A stretch of 5,047 nucleotides of DNA, taken from an uncultured Pseudomonadota bacterium (GTDB taxonomy: Bacteria; Pseudomonadota; Gammaproteobacteria; Methylococcales; Methylomonadaceae). The notes beneath the pieces are model-generated. The model saw only the letters and a list, made by a program, of their open reading frames with translations, did not search any database and was not told the DNA's origin. Each line of letters starts with the position of its first letter. The first letter of the stretch is position 1. Positions 1 through 5,047 of this stretch are shown here, piece after piece. A program made the position numbers and the translations under genes. The DNA lies in NCBI GenBank assembly GCA_903904275.1, contig CAIVBX010000115.1, forward strand, positions 1-5,047, written 5' to 3'.

Positions 1-1238
1 ACAAATTTTTCTGCGTAACTCGATTTATGTGGAATATCAAAGCGAATCCCTTTAATCATCCAATCCCAATACATCCAAGGGAAACCAATGGTTTTACCCA
101 TCCACCAAATCCAACGGCTTTTGCGTGGATCTAAAAATGGGAATGATGGAGTGATTTTACTGTCATAACTAAACTCCGCTAATATGACCGTATTCAATGA
201 AGTGACCAATGGGCAAGAACCGTAACCATCATATTTTGGTGATAACGCTTCTGCTTTCATTAAATGCAAAATGTTATCGACAACAACAGGCACTTGTTTG
301 CGAATTGCCGCTGCTGTTTTTGCATTTGTCGTTGACGCGGCATCACCTAAACCAAATACATTTTGGAATTTATTGTGTTGTAACGTATTTGGATGCACAT
401 CAACACGACCATCGGCATTTGCAAGTAGACTAGATTTAATAAAATCTGGTGCGCTTTGTGGTGGCGTGATGTGAATCATATCGAATTTTTCAACGGTTTG
501 CTGTTTGTTACCATTGGCATCGGTAAATTCAAACGTCGCAGTTTTTGTGTTGCCATCAACGGCAATCAAATTGTGTGCAAAATGGGTTTTAATTCCATAA
601 TTTTCGACAATTTTTGCAAGGGGTTTTGCAAAAAATGGAATCCCAAACATTGCCGCGCCAACGTTGAAAAATTCAACACTGATTTTATCTTTCAAACCTT
701 TTTTGCGGAATCTGTCTGCTGCCATGTACATAATTTTTTGTGGCGCACCTGCACATTTAATTGGCATCACAGGTTGCGTAAATAACGCTCTGCCACTTTT
801 GAGATTTTTAATACATTCCCAAGTATATTCAACGGTTTCAGGAGAATAGTTACTGCAAACGCCATTTTTATTTAAGGCTTCTTTTGCGCCTGCGATTTTG
901 TGCCAATCTAATTGGAAACCTGGGCAAACAACCAAATAATCATAACCAATTACGTCGCCATTTTTTAACGTCACGGTATTTGCATCTGGTTGAAATGTCG
1001 CTGCAAATTCTTTAATCCATTTGATATTTTTACCAAACAAATCGGCTTCTTTGCGCGTGTGTTTAGCAAGGGTTGATTCACCACCGCCAATGATGGTGAA
1101 TGCCGCTTGATAATAATGTTTTTCACTCGGTTCAATCACTGCGATGTCGATATTTTTGTCCATCCGACGCATATTGTTTGCGACTGACATACCCGCCGCG
1201 CCGCCGCCAACAATGAGTAATGTGTGGTGCTGTGTCAT
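1..1238 (-). CDS. sqr: Type II sulfide:quinone oxidoreductase (FAD-dependent), C-terminus cut by window edge
   Basis: Flavoprotein that oxidises sulfide at the cytoplasmic membrane and gives the electrons to quinone; in the type II (human SQOR-like) group the sulfane sulfur goes to glutathione or another small acceptor. My translation from the ATG at 1238 gives 412 complete codons before the edge. Seen: an N-terminal FAD-binding Rossmann motif GGGAAG at residues 11-16; the type II block around residues 128-172 (NYSPETVE, then PIKCAGAPQKIMYM); TPP at 258-260; a second FAD segment NVFGLGDA at 293-300; and YGSCPLVT at 339-346. Cys162 and Cys342 match the two redox cysteines of human SQOR (Cys201 and Cys379), with nearly the same spacing. 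The tryptophan-rich stretch 376-394 resembles the amphipathic C-terminal segment that docks these monotopic enzymes on the membrane. By length only a few residues should be missing. The start is supported by GAGGAA six bases upstream. It lies 103 bp downstream of the persulfide dioxygenase gene on the same strand, so the two are probably co-transcribed. Confidence 0.93.
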   Translation of the reverse strand, partial: MTQHHTLLIVGGGAAGMSVANNMRRMDKNIDIAVIEPSEKHYYQAAFTIIGGGESTLAKHTRKEADLFGKNIKWIKEFAATFQPDANTVTLKNGDVIGYDYLVVCPGFQLDWHKIAGAKEALNKNGVCSNYSPETVEYTWECIKNLKSGRALFTQPVMPIKCAGAPQKIMYMAADRFRKKGLKDKISVEFFNVGAAMFGIPFFAKPLAKIVENYGIKTHFAHNLIAVDGNTKTATFEFTDANGNKQQTVEKFDMIHITPPQSAPDFIKSSLLANADGRVDVHPNTLQHNKFQNVFGLGDAASTTNAKTAAAIRKQVPVVVDNILHLMKAEALSPKYDGYGSCPLVTSLNTVILAEFSYDSKITPSFPFLDPRKSRWIWWMGKTIGFPWMYWDWMIKGIRFDIPHKSSYAEKF

Positions 1239-1244
1239 TTCTGA

Positions 1245-1250
1245 TTCCTC
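1245..1250 (-). promoter_or_regulatory. Ribosome binding site of sqr
   Basis: On the minus strand GAGGAA lies six bases before the ATG at 1238. It is a strong Shine-Dalgarno match and fixes the sqr start. It also shows sqr can be translated independently of the upstream gene. Confidence 0.75.
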
Positions 1251-1286
1251 AATAATTTGTTGTTTTAGAATTTGAATAAAGAAATA

Positions 1287-1317
1287 GGCGAGAAGCGATT
1301 AAAACCAACTTCTCACC
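1287..1317 (-). other. Stem-loop between the persulfide dioxygenase gene and sqr
   Basis: Arms at 1287-1296 and 1308-1317 pair over ten positions around an 11-base loop. Two of the ten pairs are G-U wobbles in minus-strand RNA but would be C-A mismatches in plus-strand RNA, so the structure fits only the transcript of this operon. It begins 25 bases after the dioxygenase stop codon. The bases that follow are U-rich but broken by A, C and G, so it is not a clean intrinsic terminator. It could be a leaky terminator, a processing site or an RNA-stabilising hairpin that sets the ratio of the two mRNAs. Nothing else is evident in this 103-bp gap apart from the sqr ribosome binding site. Confidence 0.4.
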
Positions 1318-1341
1318 GCATCCTTACTATCTCCTAATTTT

Positions 1342-2433
1342 TTATTTATTCCAACCTTCAAAACCACCTGCTAGTGAAAGCACATTGGTGTAGCCTAAAG
1401 TCTGTAATGTTTGAGCAGCAAGTGCAGAACGTCCGCCTGTGCGGCAATAAATTAAAACAGGTTTTGTTTTGTCTGCCATTTCAGAAACCGTGCTTAATTT
1501 GAATTCTAATGTTCCGCGTGGAATCAAAATCGCATTGTCGATGTGACCAGCGGCAAATTCACTTTCTTCGCGTGTGTCAATTAGCGTAATATCGCCTTCT
1601 TTCAATAAGTTACGCGCCATTTCTGGATTGACTTCGGTGATATTTTGTTTCGCCAGTGTGACCAAATCTTGTCCTGTTGTGCCAGATTGCATTTGCATCA
1701 TGCACAATGAATTTTCAACTTCACGCATTTGAACCGCTTGAGTACGTTCGTTTTCGTCCAAACCGCAATAACGATTTGCTGGAACAGCTTGGTCAATCAA
1801 ACGTGGTGCTGGCAAATTCAAGTTATTCATAATGTCAATGAATTGTTCGCGAGTTTTACCTGCTAAACGTGGATTTATGGTGCGTTCTTGTTCGATATTG
1901 CTTACCCAACGTTGTTGATAATCGTGACCTGGATAAACTAATGTGTCACCTGGTAAAACAAATAAACGTTGTGTAATCGCGTCGTACAATGCGCCTGCGT
2001 CACCACCTTGAAAATCGGTACGACCGCAGCCACCAATAAACAGTGAATCACCCGTAAATAAACGGTCATTCCATAAAAATGATGTGCAACCTGGTGTGTG
2101 ACCTGGTGTTGGAATGGCTTTGATTTTTTCTTCGCCTAGCATGAAAACATCGCTGTCGTTGATTTCAATATCAACAAGTTGTGCGCCGCCAAATTTACTG
2201 ACACAGGTTTTTGCTCCCGTGTGTTGGCGTAATAAACCACCCGCTGTAATGTGGTCAGCGTGAACGTGTGTTTCAAATGAATAAATCAATTTCAAACCAT
2301 GTTCTTTAAGCAAATTCAAATAAGTATCTAAATGCGTATTAACAGGGTCGATAAAAGCCGCTTCTTTGCTTTTGTCATCAGCGATTAAATAAGTGTAAGT
2401 CCATGTTGCTGGGTCGAATAATTGTTTAAACAT
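1342..2433 (-). CDS. pdo: Persulfide dioxygenase-rhodanese fusion (ETHE1-like metallo-beta-lactamase fold plus C-terminal rhodanese)
   Basis: Cytoplasmic non-haem iron enzyme of 363 residues. The N-terminal domain oxidises glutathione persulfide with O2 to sulfite; the rhodanese domain can transfer sulfane sulfur between glutathione persulfide, sulfite and thiosulfate. Seen: the metallo-beta-lactamase motif HVHADH at 56-61, GHTPG at 111-115, TGDSLF at 127-132, GGCGRTDFQGGD at 134-145 and PGH at 168-170. By comparison with human ETHE1 (His79, His135, Asp154) the iron ligands are His56, His112 and Asp129. The rhodanese domain spans about 262-363, with VNPEMARNLL, DTREESEFAAGHI and the active loop CRTGGRS at 330-336 (catalytic Cys330). 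One rhodanese domain and no second lactamase-linked repeat separate it from the longer CstB type. An in-frame extension to about 2502 exists, but the ATG at 2433 has GGAG eight bases upstream and family members begin at this point (MFKQLFDP), so I chose it. It is the first gene of the unit with sqr, which supplies its persulfide substrate. Confidence 0.95.
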   Translation of the reverse strand: MFKQLFDPATWTYTYLIADDKSKEAAFIDPVNTHLDTYLNLLKEHGLKLIYSFETHVHADHITAGGLLRQHTGAKTCVSKFGGAQLVDIEINDSDVFMLGEEKIKAIPTPGHTPGCTSFLWNDRLFTGDSLFIGGCGRTDFQGGDAGALYDAITQRLFVLPGDTLVYPGHDYQQRWVSNIEQERTINPRLAGKTREQFIDIMNNLNLPAPRLIDQAVPANRYCGLDENERTQAVQMREVENSLCMMQMQSGTTGQDLVTLAKQNITEVNPEMARNLLKEGDITLIDTREESEFAAGHIDNAILIPRGTLEFKLSTVSEMADKTKPVLIYCRTGGRSALAAQTLQTLGYTNVLSLAGGFEGWNK

Positions 2434-2581
2434 TTTTATTGCTCCGAAAAAGTAAAAAATTTCAGTTGTGATAATTGTCGTAACCTGAAATGGCATGACC
2501 AACTGTTGTTTTGCTGCAAAAAATGGGTGGCTCGCTTAATAATACATCTCTAAAATAAAACTAGTTGATAGTTTTCTTTAG
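2434..2581 (-). promoter_or_regulatory. Long 5' leader of the sulfide operon, with a 5' stem-loop
   Basis: If the sigma-54 site at 2592-2607 is used, transcription starts near 2581, leaving about 148 bases before the dioxygenase ATG. Close to the predicted 5' end is a perfect 7-bp inverted repeat, AAAACTA at 2557-2563 and TAGTTTT at 2569-2575, with a 5-base loop. It has a single G-C pair per arm, so it is weak as RNA; it could also be a protein site in DNA. A four-codon ATG TAT TAT TAA is present in the leader with no convincing ribosome site. I recognise no known riboswitch. Leader limits rest on the promoter call and are inferred. Confidence 0.35.
2442..2445 (-). promoter_or_regulatory. Ribosome binding site that decides the start of the dioxygenase gene
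   Basis: Minus-strand GGAG (within CGGAGC) lies eight bases before the ATG at 2433. The in-frame upstream candidates, ATG at 2496 and TTG at 2502, have no purine-rich sequence at a suitable distance, so the shorter protein is preferred. Confidence 0.65.
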
Positions 2582-2591
2582 ATTTAGAAAA

Positions 2592-2607
2592 TGCACACAA
2601 TGTGCCA
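2592..2607 (-). promoter_or_regulatory. Sigma-54 (RpoN) promoter for the pdo-sqr operon
   Basis: The minus strand reads TGGCACATTGTGTGCA. Compared with the sigma-54 consensus TGGCACG-N4-TTGCA, the -24 element TGGCAC is perfect, the -12 element reads GTGCA with the invariant GC, and the spacing between GG and GC is exactly canonical. The inferred start site is near 2581. Sigma-54 promoters need an enhancer-binding activator; FisR-type activators responsive to sulfane sulfur are known to control pdo/sqr genes in Cupriavidus, and the dyad repeat at 2671-2727 is placed correctly for such a protein. No rpoN or activator gene is in the window. A competing reading is a repressor operator, because the site contains GCAC-N5-GTGC symmetry. 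Confidence 0.7.
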
Positions 2608-2627
2608 AATTCCTTGATACATTGTGT
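2595..2627. repeat. 9-bp inverted repeat overlapping the sigma-54 promoter
   Basis: ACACAATGT at 2595-2603 and ACATTGTGT at 2619-2627 are perfect inverse complements, 24 bp centre to centre. The left arm lies within the promoter, across its spacer and both flanking elements. It could be a repressor or co-regulator site, or an accident around the promoter. As RNA it would be transcribed only by a plus-direction transcript starting upstream of it, which is unlikely. Confidence 0.4.
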
Positions 2628-2670
2628 CGCCATTAAAATCGAGTTTTATCAATGCGTAAAGAGATTTTTT

Positions 2671-2727
2671 GTTTCATTTTTTTGTTTCATTGAAATAGAT
2701 TTGTTTCATATTATGTTTCAATGAAAC
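2671..2727. repeat. Imperfect tandem repeat of GTTTCAT half-site plus GTTTCA-N-TGAAAC dyad; likely activator binding array
   Basis: Unit one has a half-site GTTTCAT at 2671-2677, six T bases, then the dyad GTTTCATTGAAAT at 2684-2696. Unit two has GTTTCAT at 2703-2709, five bases, then the perfect dyad GTTTCAATGAAAC at 2715-2727. Dyad centres (2690 and 2721) are 31 bp apart, close to three helical turns, so proteins bound there would sit on the same DNA face. Relative to the predicted sigma-54 start at 2581 the centres are near -109 and -140, the usual range for enhancer sites of sigma-54 activators. The array is also 100-130 bp upstream of the plus-strand permease gene, so it could act on both units. 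The protein that binds is not identified; an unrelated dimeric repressor is the main alternative. Confidence 0.6.
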
Positions 2728-2809
2728 GGTAAGGAGTAAAGGCAAAAATTAGCTTAATTAGTTAAGTTACCTATGAAATAAACTGGTAGAGTTAGAAAAA
2801 TAATTTTTA

Positions 2810-2815
2810 TATAAC
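2810..2815 (+). promoter_or_regulatory. Possible -10 element just upstream of the permease ATG (leaderless start)
   Basis: TATAAC matches five of six bases of the -10 consensus and ends seven bases before the ATG at 2823, so transcription could begin at or next to the start codon. No good -35 box is visible 16-18 bp upstream. The permease ATG also lacks any Shine-Dalgarno sequence, which is consistent with a leaderless mRNA but does not prove it. Confidence 0.25.
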
Positions 2816-2822
2816 GAAAACT

Positions 2823-3983
2823 ATGAATTACATCGCCATAAAAATGTTAATGGGTGACAAAGGTAAATACATCGGGATTGTGATGGGATTAACATTCGCC
2901 TCACTAATTATGACGCAACAACCCGCGATTTTTATGGGCTTGATGTCACGTTCTTATAGTTTTATTACGGATGTTGGCTTACCTGATATTTGGGTGATGG
3001 ATGAAAAAGTCCAATTTATCGATGACATAAAATCGCTGCAAGACACGGAACTTTATCGTGTTCGTGGCGTGTCTGGTGTGGAATGGGCAATGCCAATGTA
3101 TAAGGGAATGCAAAAAGCACGAATGTCGGACGGCACATTTCAAAATTGCACAGTTATCGGTTTAGACGATACAACGTTAATTGGCGCGCCAGCAGTTTTA
3201 ATTGAAGGAAAACTCAACGATTTACGACGTAGTGACAGCGTGATTGTAGATTTTGATGGCGCGAATGAAAAACTTGCCAAACCGCCTTTAATCGAAGGCG
3301 GCAAAAAAATTCCGCTTAAAGTAGGTGACACACTAGAACTTAACGATAAACGCGCATTTGTTGTTGGCATTGCAAAAGTCACACGCACATTTCAATCTCA
3401 ACCTACGATTTACACCACTTATTCTCGCGCCAAAATTTACGCCCCGCGTGAACGAAAATTACTGTCATTCGTTTTAGTGAAAGCGAAAGCGGGACAAAAT
3501 ATCCAAGAACTTACAAAACGCATTCATGCAAATACGGGTTTGGCAGCTTACACGCAACAAGAATTCATGGATTTAACGTTCAATTATTTTATGAAAAACA
3601 CAGGCATTCCGATTAACTTTGGGATTTCAATTACGCTGGGGTTTATTGTTGGTGCTGCGATTGCAGGGCAAACTTTTTATAATTTTACGCTCGAAAATTT
3701 GCGCCAATTTGGTGTTTTGAAAGCAATGGGAACAAGCAATTGGACATTATTAAGAATGATTTTATTACAAGCCATTTTGGTTGGCAGCACAGGTTATGGA
3801 ATGGGCGTTGGATTAACAGCATTATTTGGTTACGCAATGCGAAATTCCATTTTGGCGTTTAAATTTCCGTGGCAATTGCTGATTTTTAGCGGTTTGGGAG
3901 TAAGTTTTATCTGTATGTTTGCCGCGCTTATCAGCATTTTAAAAGTGATTCGTTTAGAACCTGCGATTGTGTTTAAAAGTTGA
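2823..3983 (+). CDS. ABC exporter permease, FtsX/DevC-like
   Basis: Inner-membrane subunit of a three-part exporter, 386 residues, about the usual length for the DevC group. Visible layout: a cytoplasmic N-terminus (MNYIAIKMLMGDKGKY, characteristic of the group); a first membrane helix near 16-40; a large periplasmic domain of about 220 residues with DIWVMD at 55-60; a second helix near 263-288; the cytoplasmic coupling stretch LENLRQFGVLKAMGTS at 290-305, which contacts the ATPase; and helices near 311-338 and 350-375, ending in the FtsX-type tail RLEPAIVF. This four-helix plan is that of MacB/LolC/FtsX-type permeases, which use ATP to drive extracytoplasmic movements rather than a classical channel. 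The start is the first ATG after an in-frame TAG at 2793-2795 and matches the family N-terminus, but has no ribosome binding site. It is followed after one base by the ATPase gene. Substrate unknown; DevBCA of cyanobacteria exports glycolipid, which need not apply here. Confidence 0.88.
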   Translation: MNYIAIKMLMGDKGKYIGIVMGLTFASLIMTQQPAIFMGLMSRSYSFITDVGLPDIWVMDEKVQFIDDIKSLQDTELYRVRGVSGVEWAMPMYKGMQKARMSDGTFQNCTVIGLDDTTLIGAPAVLIEGKLNDLRRSDSVIVDFDGANEKLAKPPLIEGGKKIPLKVGDTLELNDKRAFVVGIAKVTRTFQSQPTIYTTYSRAKIYAPRERKLLSFVLVKAKAGQNIQELTKRIHANTGLAAYTQQEFMDLTFNYFMKNTGIPINFGISITLGFIVGAAIAGQTFYNFTLENLRQFGVLKAMGTSNWTLLRMILLQAILVGSTGYGMGVGLTALFGYAMRNSILAFKFPWQLLIFSGLGVSFICMFAALISILKVIRLEPAIVFKS

Positions 3984-3984
3984 T

Positions 3985-4683
3985 ATGAATATCGCCGTCC
4001 GTTGTGAAAACTTAATCAAAACCTACGACACAGGTGGTCAAAAAGTGACTGCTTTGAACAGTGTTAATTTAGAAATTCGTTTAGCTGAATTGATAATGCT
4101 CGTAGGACCTTCGGGTTGTGGGAAAACTACTTTAATTTCCGTTATCGCAGGAATTCTCGACCAAGATGCAGGTTTATGTGAATTGTTTGGCGAAAATTTA
4201 TTGACCATGAAAAGCAAAGACAAATTACGTTTTCGTGCATCGCAAATTGGTTTTGTATTTCAAGCATTTAATTTATTGCCTTCATTAAATGCCGCAGAAA
4301 ACGTATCTGTGCCGCTGATTATTAACGGCGAAAAACGTGGCGTAGCGCAAAAAAAAGCGATTGATGTTTTAGAGCGTGTCGGTTTGGGCGAACGCTGGAA
4401 ATCGTTTCCGTCACAACTTTCAGGCGGACAACAACAGCGCGTTGCAATTGCCAGAGCGTTAATTCACAGTCCGCGTTTGATTGTTTGTGACGAGCCGACT
4501 AGCGCGTTAGATCATGCAAGCGGGCATAACATCATGAATTTATTAAAAGAAGTTGCCGTTGATGAAAACCGCGCGTTAGTGATTGTGACGCATGATTCGC
4601 GCATTTTTAATTTTGCTGACCGAATGGCTGAAATGGATGATGGGCATATTGTTAAAATTTCTGAACCCTTGAGAACTGCATGA
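3985..4683 (+). CDS. ABC exporter ATP-binding protein (MacB/LolD/DevA type)
   Basis: Cytoplasmic ATPase of 232 residues that powers the permease encoded just upstream. All nucleotide-binding motifs are present: Walker A GPSGCGKT at 41-48, Q-loop glutamine 93 in VFQAFNLLP, signature LSGGQQQR at 145-152, Walker B LIVCDEP at 165-171 with catalytic Glu170, D-loop SALD at 173-176 and the switch histidine 203 in VTHD. Length and motif spacing are typical of the LolD/MacB ATPase family. I chose ATG 3985, one base after the permease stop TGA, rather than a TTG at 3967 that would overlap the permease; the ATG product (MNIAVRCENLIKTYDTGG) matches the family N-terminus. No strong ribosome site precedes it, so translation is probably coupled to the permease. 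An eight-A run at 4349-4356 reads as Gln-Lys-Lys without disrupting the frame. Confidence 0.93.
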   Translation: MNIAVRCENLIKTYDTGGQKVTALNSVNLEIRLAELIMLVGPSGCGKTTLISVIAGILDQDAGLCELFGENLLTMKSKDKLRFRASQIGFVFQAFNLLPSLNAAENVSVPLIINGEKRGVAQKKAIDVLERVGLGERWKSFPSQLSGGQQQRVAIARALIHSPRLIVCDEPTSALDHASGHNIMNLLKEVAVDENRALVIVTHDSRIFNFADRMAEMDDGHIVKISEPLRTA

Positions 4684-5047
4684 AATATACACTTCCCATT
4701 CTTGCCTCCGCAGGATTTTTATTTGCCGCTTATACCGTTGTGAACAGTAACAAACCTGTTCCGATTGCACCTGCCTTTGTTGAACCTGCTTCTGCACCAT
4801 TTCAAAATTTTATTGCTGGCGCGGGAATTATCGAACCAAAAAATGAAAACATTGCAATTGGTTCTCCGCTGGCGCGATTAGTCAGTAAAGTCACGGTAAA
4901 AGTAGGCGATAAAGTTGCGGCTGGCACACCACTTTTCTATTTAGATGATCGTGAAAATCAAGCCGAATTAGCGATGAAAAAAGCCGATTTAGCCAAAGCA
5001 AAAGCGGATGTTTCAGTTGCAAAAGCTAACGTTGCTGATACGCAATC
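4680..5047 (+). CDS. HlyD/DevB-family periplasmic adaptor (membrane fusion protein), N-terminal part
   Basis: Adaptor subunit that would link the inner-membrane permease and ATPase to an outer-membrane channel. The start codon overlaps the ATPase stop (ATGA at 4680-4683), showing translational coupling. The visible 122 residues, open at the right edge, hold a hydrophobic signal or anchor segment at about 4-21; a proline-rich linker at 26-40 (PVPIAPAFVEPASAP); a biotinyl-lipoyl-like hairpin half at about 47-90 (GAGIIEP, then VTVKVGDKVAAGTPLFYLDD); and the start of an alanine/lysine-rich helical coiled coil from about 92 (ENQAELAMKKADLAKAKADV). The GxIEP and KVGDKV patterns are typical of this family. 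Too little is present to tell which outer-membrane partner or substrate applies. Confidence 0.88.
   Translation, partial: MKYTLPILASAGFLFAAYTVVNSNKPVPIAPAFVEPASAPFQNFIAGAGIIEPKNENIAIGSPLARLVSKVTVKVGDKVAAGTPLFYLDDRENQAELAMKKADLAKAKADVSVAKANVADTQ

Noticed and set aside
209..849. Plus-strand open frames of 61-109 codons across this stretch
   Set aside because: They lie antisense to the well-supported SQR gene, show no domain or ribosome site, and their protein sequences look like reverse-frame noise rich in Cys, His and Phe.
2268..2281. Another GTTTCA...TGAA sequence resembling the upstream dyads
   Set aside because: It lies inside the dioxygenase coding region over conserved codons near the HxHxDH motif and has a different spacer, so coding constraint explains it.
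2434..2502. N-terminal extension of the persulfide dioxygenase starting at 2496 or 2502
   Set aside because: The extra residues (for example TTIITTEIFYFFGAIK) are not part of the family, no ribosome site precedes these starts, and GGAG sits correctly before the ATG at 2433.
2731..2779. Shine-Dalgarno-like AAGGAG at 2731-2736 followed by a short reading frame
   Set aside because: No ATG, GTG or TTG start lies at a suitable distance; the next ATG (2774) reads ATG AAA TAA only.
3967..3984. TTG start for the ATPase at 3967 overlapping the permease end
   Set aside because: The ATG at 3985 gives the usual family N-terminus and a one-base gap typical of coupled genes; the six extra residues add nothing recognisable.
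4349..4356. Run of eight A bases in the ATPase gene as a possible phase-variable tract
   Set aside because: It encodes Gln-Lys-Lys in frame in an AT-rich genome and is short for phase variation; the gene is intact.
4576..4800. Minus-strand open frame across the ATPase-adaptor junction
   Set aside because: It is antisense to two well-supported genes with an ATGA overlap and has no recognisable protein features.

Overview
The window looks like chromosomal DNA from an AT-rich, Gram-negative, oxygen-respiring bacterium, most likely a gammaproteobacterium. Three observations support this: a type II sulfide:quinone oxidoreductase and a persulfide dioxygenase-rhodanese fusion, both common in proteobacteria; a periplasmic-adaptor type ABC exporter, which implies an outer membrane; and codons ending mostly in A or T throughout. 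A sulfur-oxidising lineage such as the Thiotrichales/Beggiatoaceae would fit, but that is a guess. Codon style looks uniform across the window, and no mobile element, CRISPR array, tRNA or rRNA was seen.

There are two divergent transcription units. On the minus strand, reading from about 2580 to the left edge, lie a persulfide dioxygenase-rhodanese fusion (1342-2433) and then a sulfide:quinone oxidoreductase (1-1238, C-terminus just cut by the window edge). Together they form a complete sulfide detoxification/oxidation route. SQR oxidises sulfide to glutathione persulfide and passes electrons to quinone. The dioxygenase oxidises the persulfide to sulfite. The rhodanese domain can join sulfite with a second persulfide to give thiosulfate.

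On the plus strand is a tightly packed exporter operon: a DevC/FtsX-type permease (2823-3983), an ATPase (3985-4683, one base after the permease stop) and an HlyD/DevB-type adaptor (4680 to the right edge, ATGA overlap with the ATPase). The substrate is unknown.

The 389-bp divergent region (2434-2822) is the most interesting part. It holds a close match to a sigma-54 promoter (2592-2607, minus strand) facing the sulfide genes. About 110-140 bp upstream of the predicted start site is an imperfect tandem repeat (2671-2727) made of a GTTTCAT half-site plus a GTTTCA-N-TGAAAC dyad, repeated about 31 bp apart, or roughly three helical turns. This is the layout expected for enhancer sites of a sigma-54 activator. 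FisR-type activators that sense sulfane sulfur are known to drive pdo/sqr genes in other proteobacteria. The start of the plus-strand operon lacks a Shine-Dalgarno sequence and may be leaderless. I did not find a clearly new system; the main new material is this regulatory architecture and the possible link between the exporter and sulfide metabolism.
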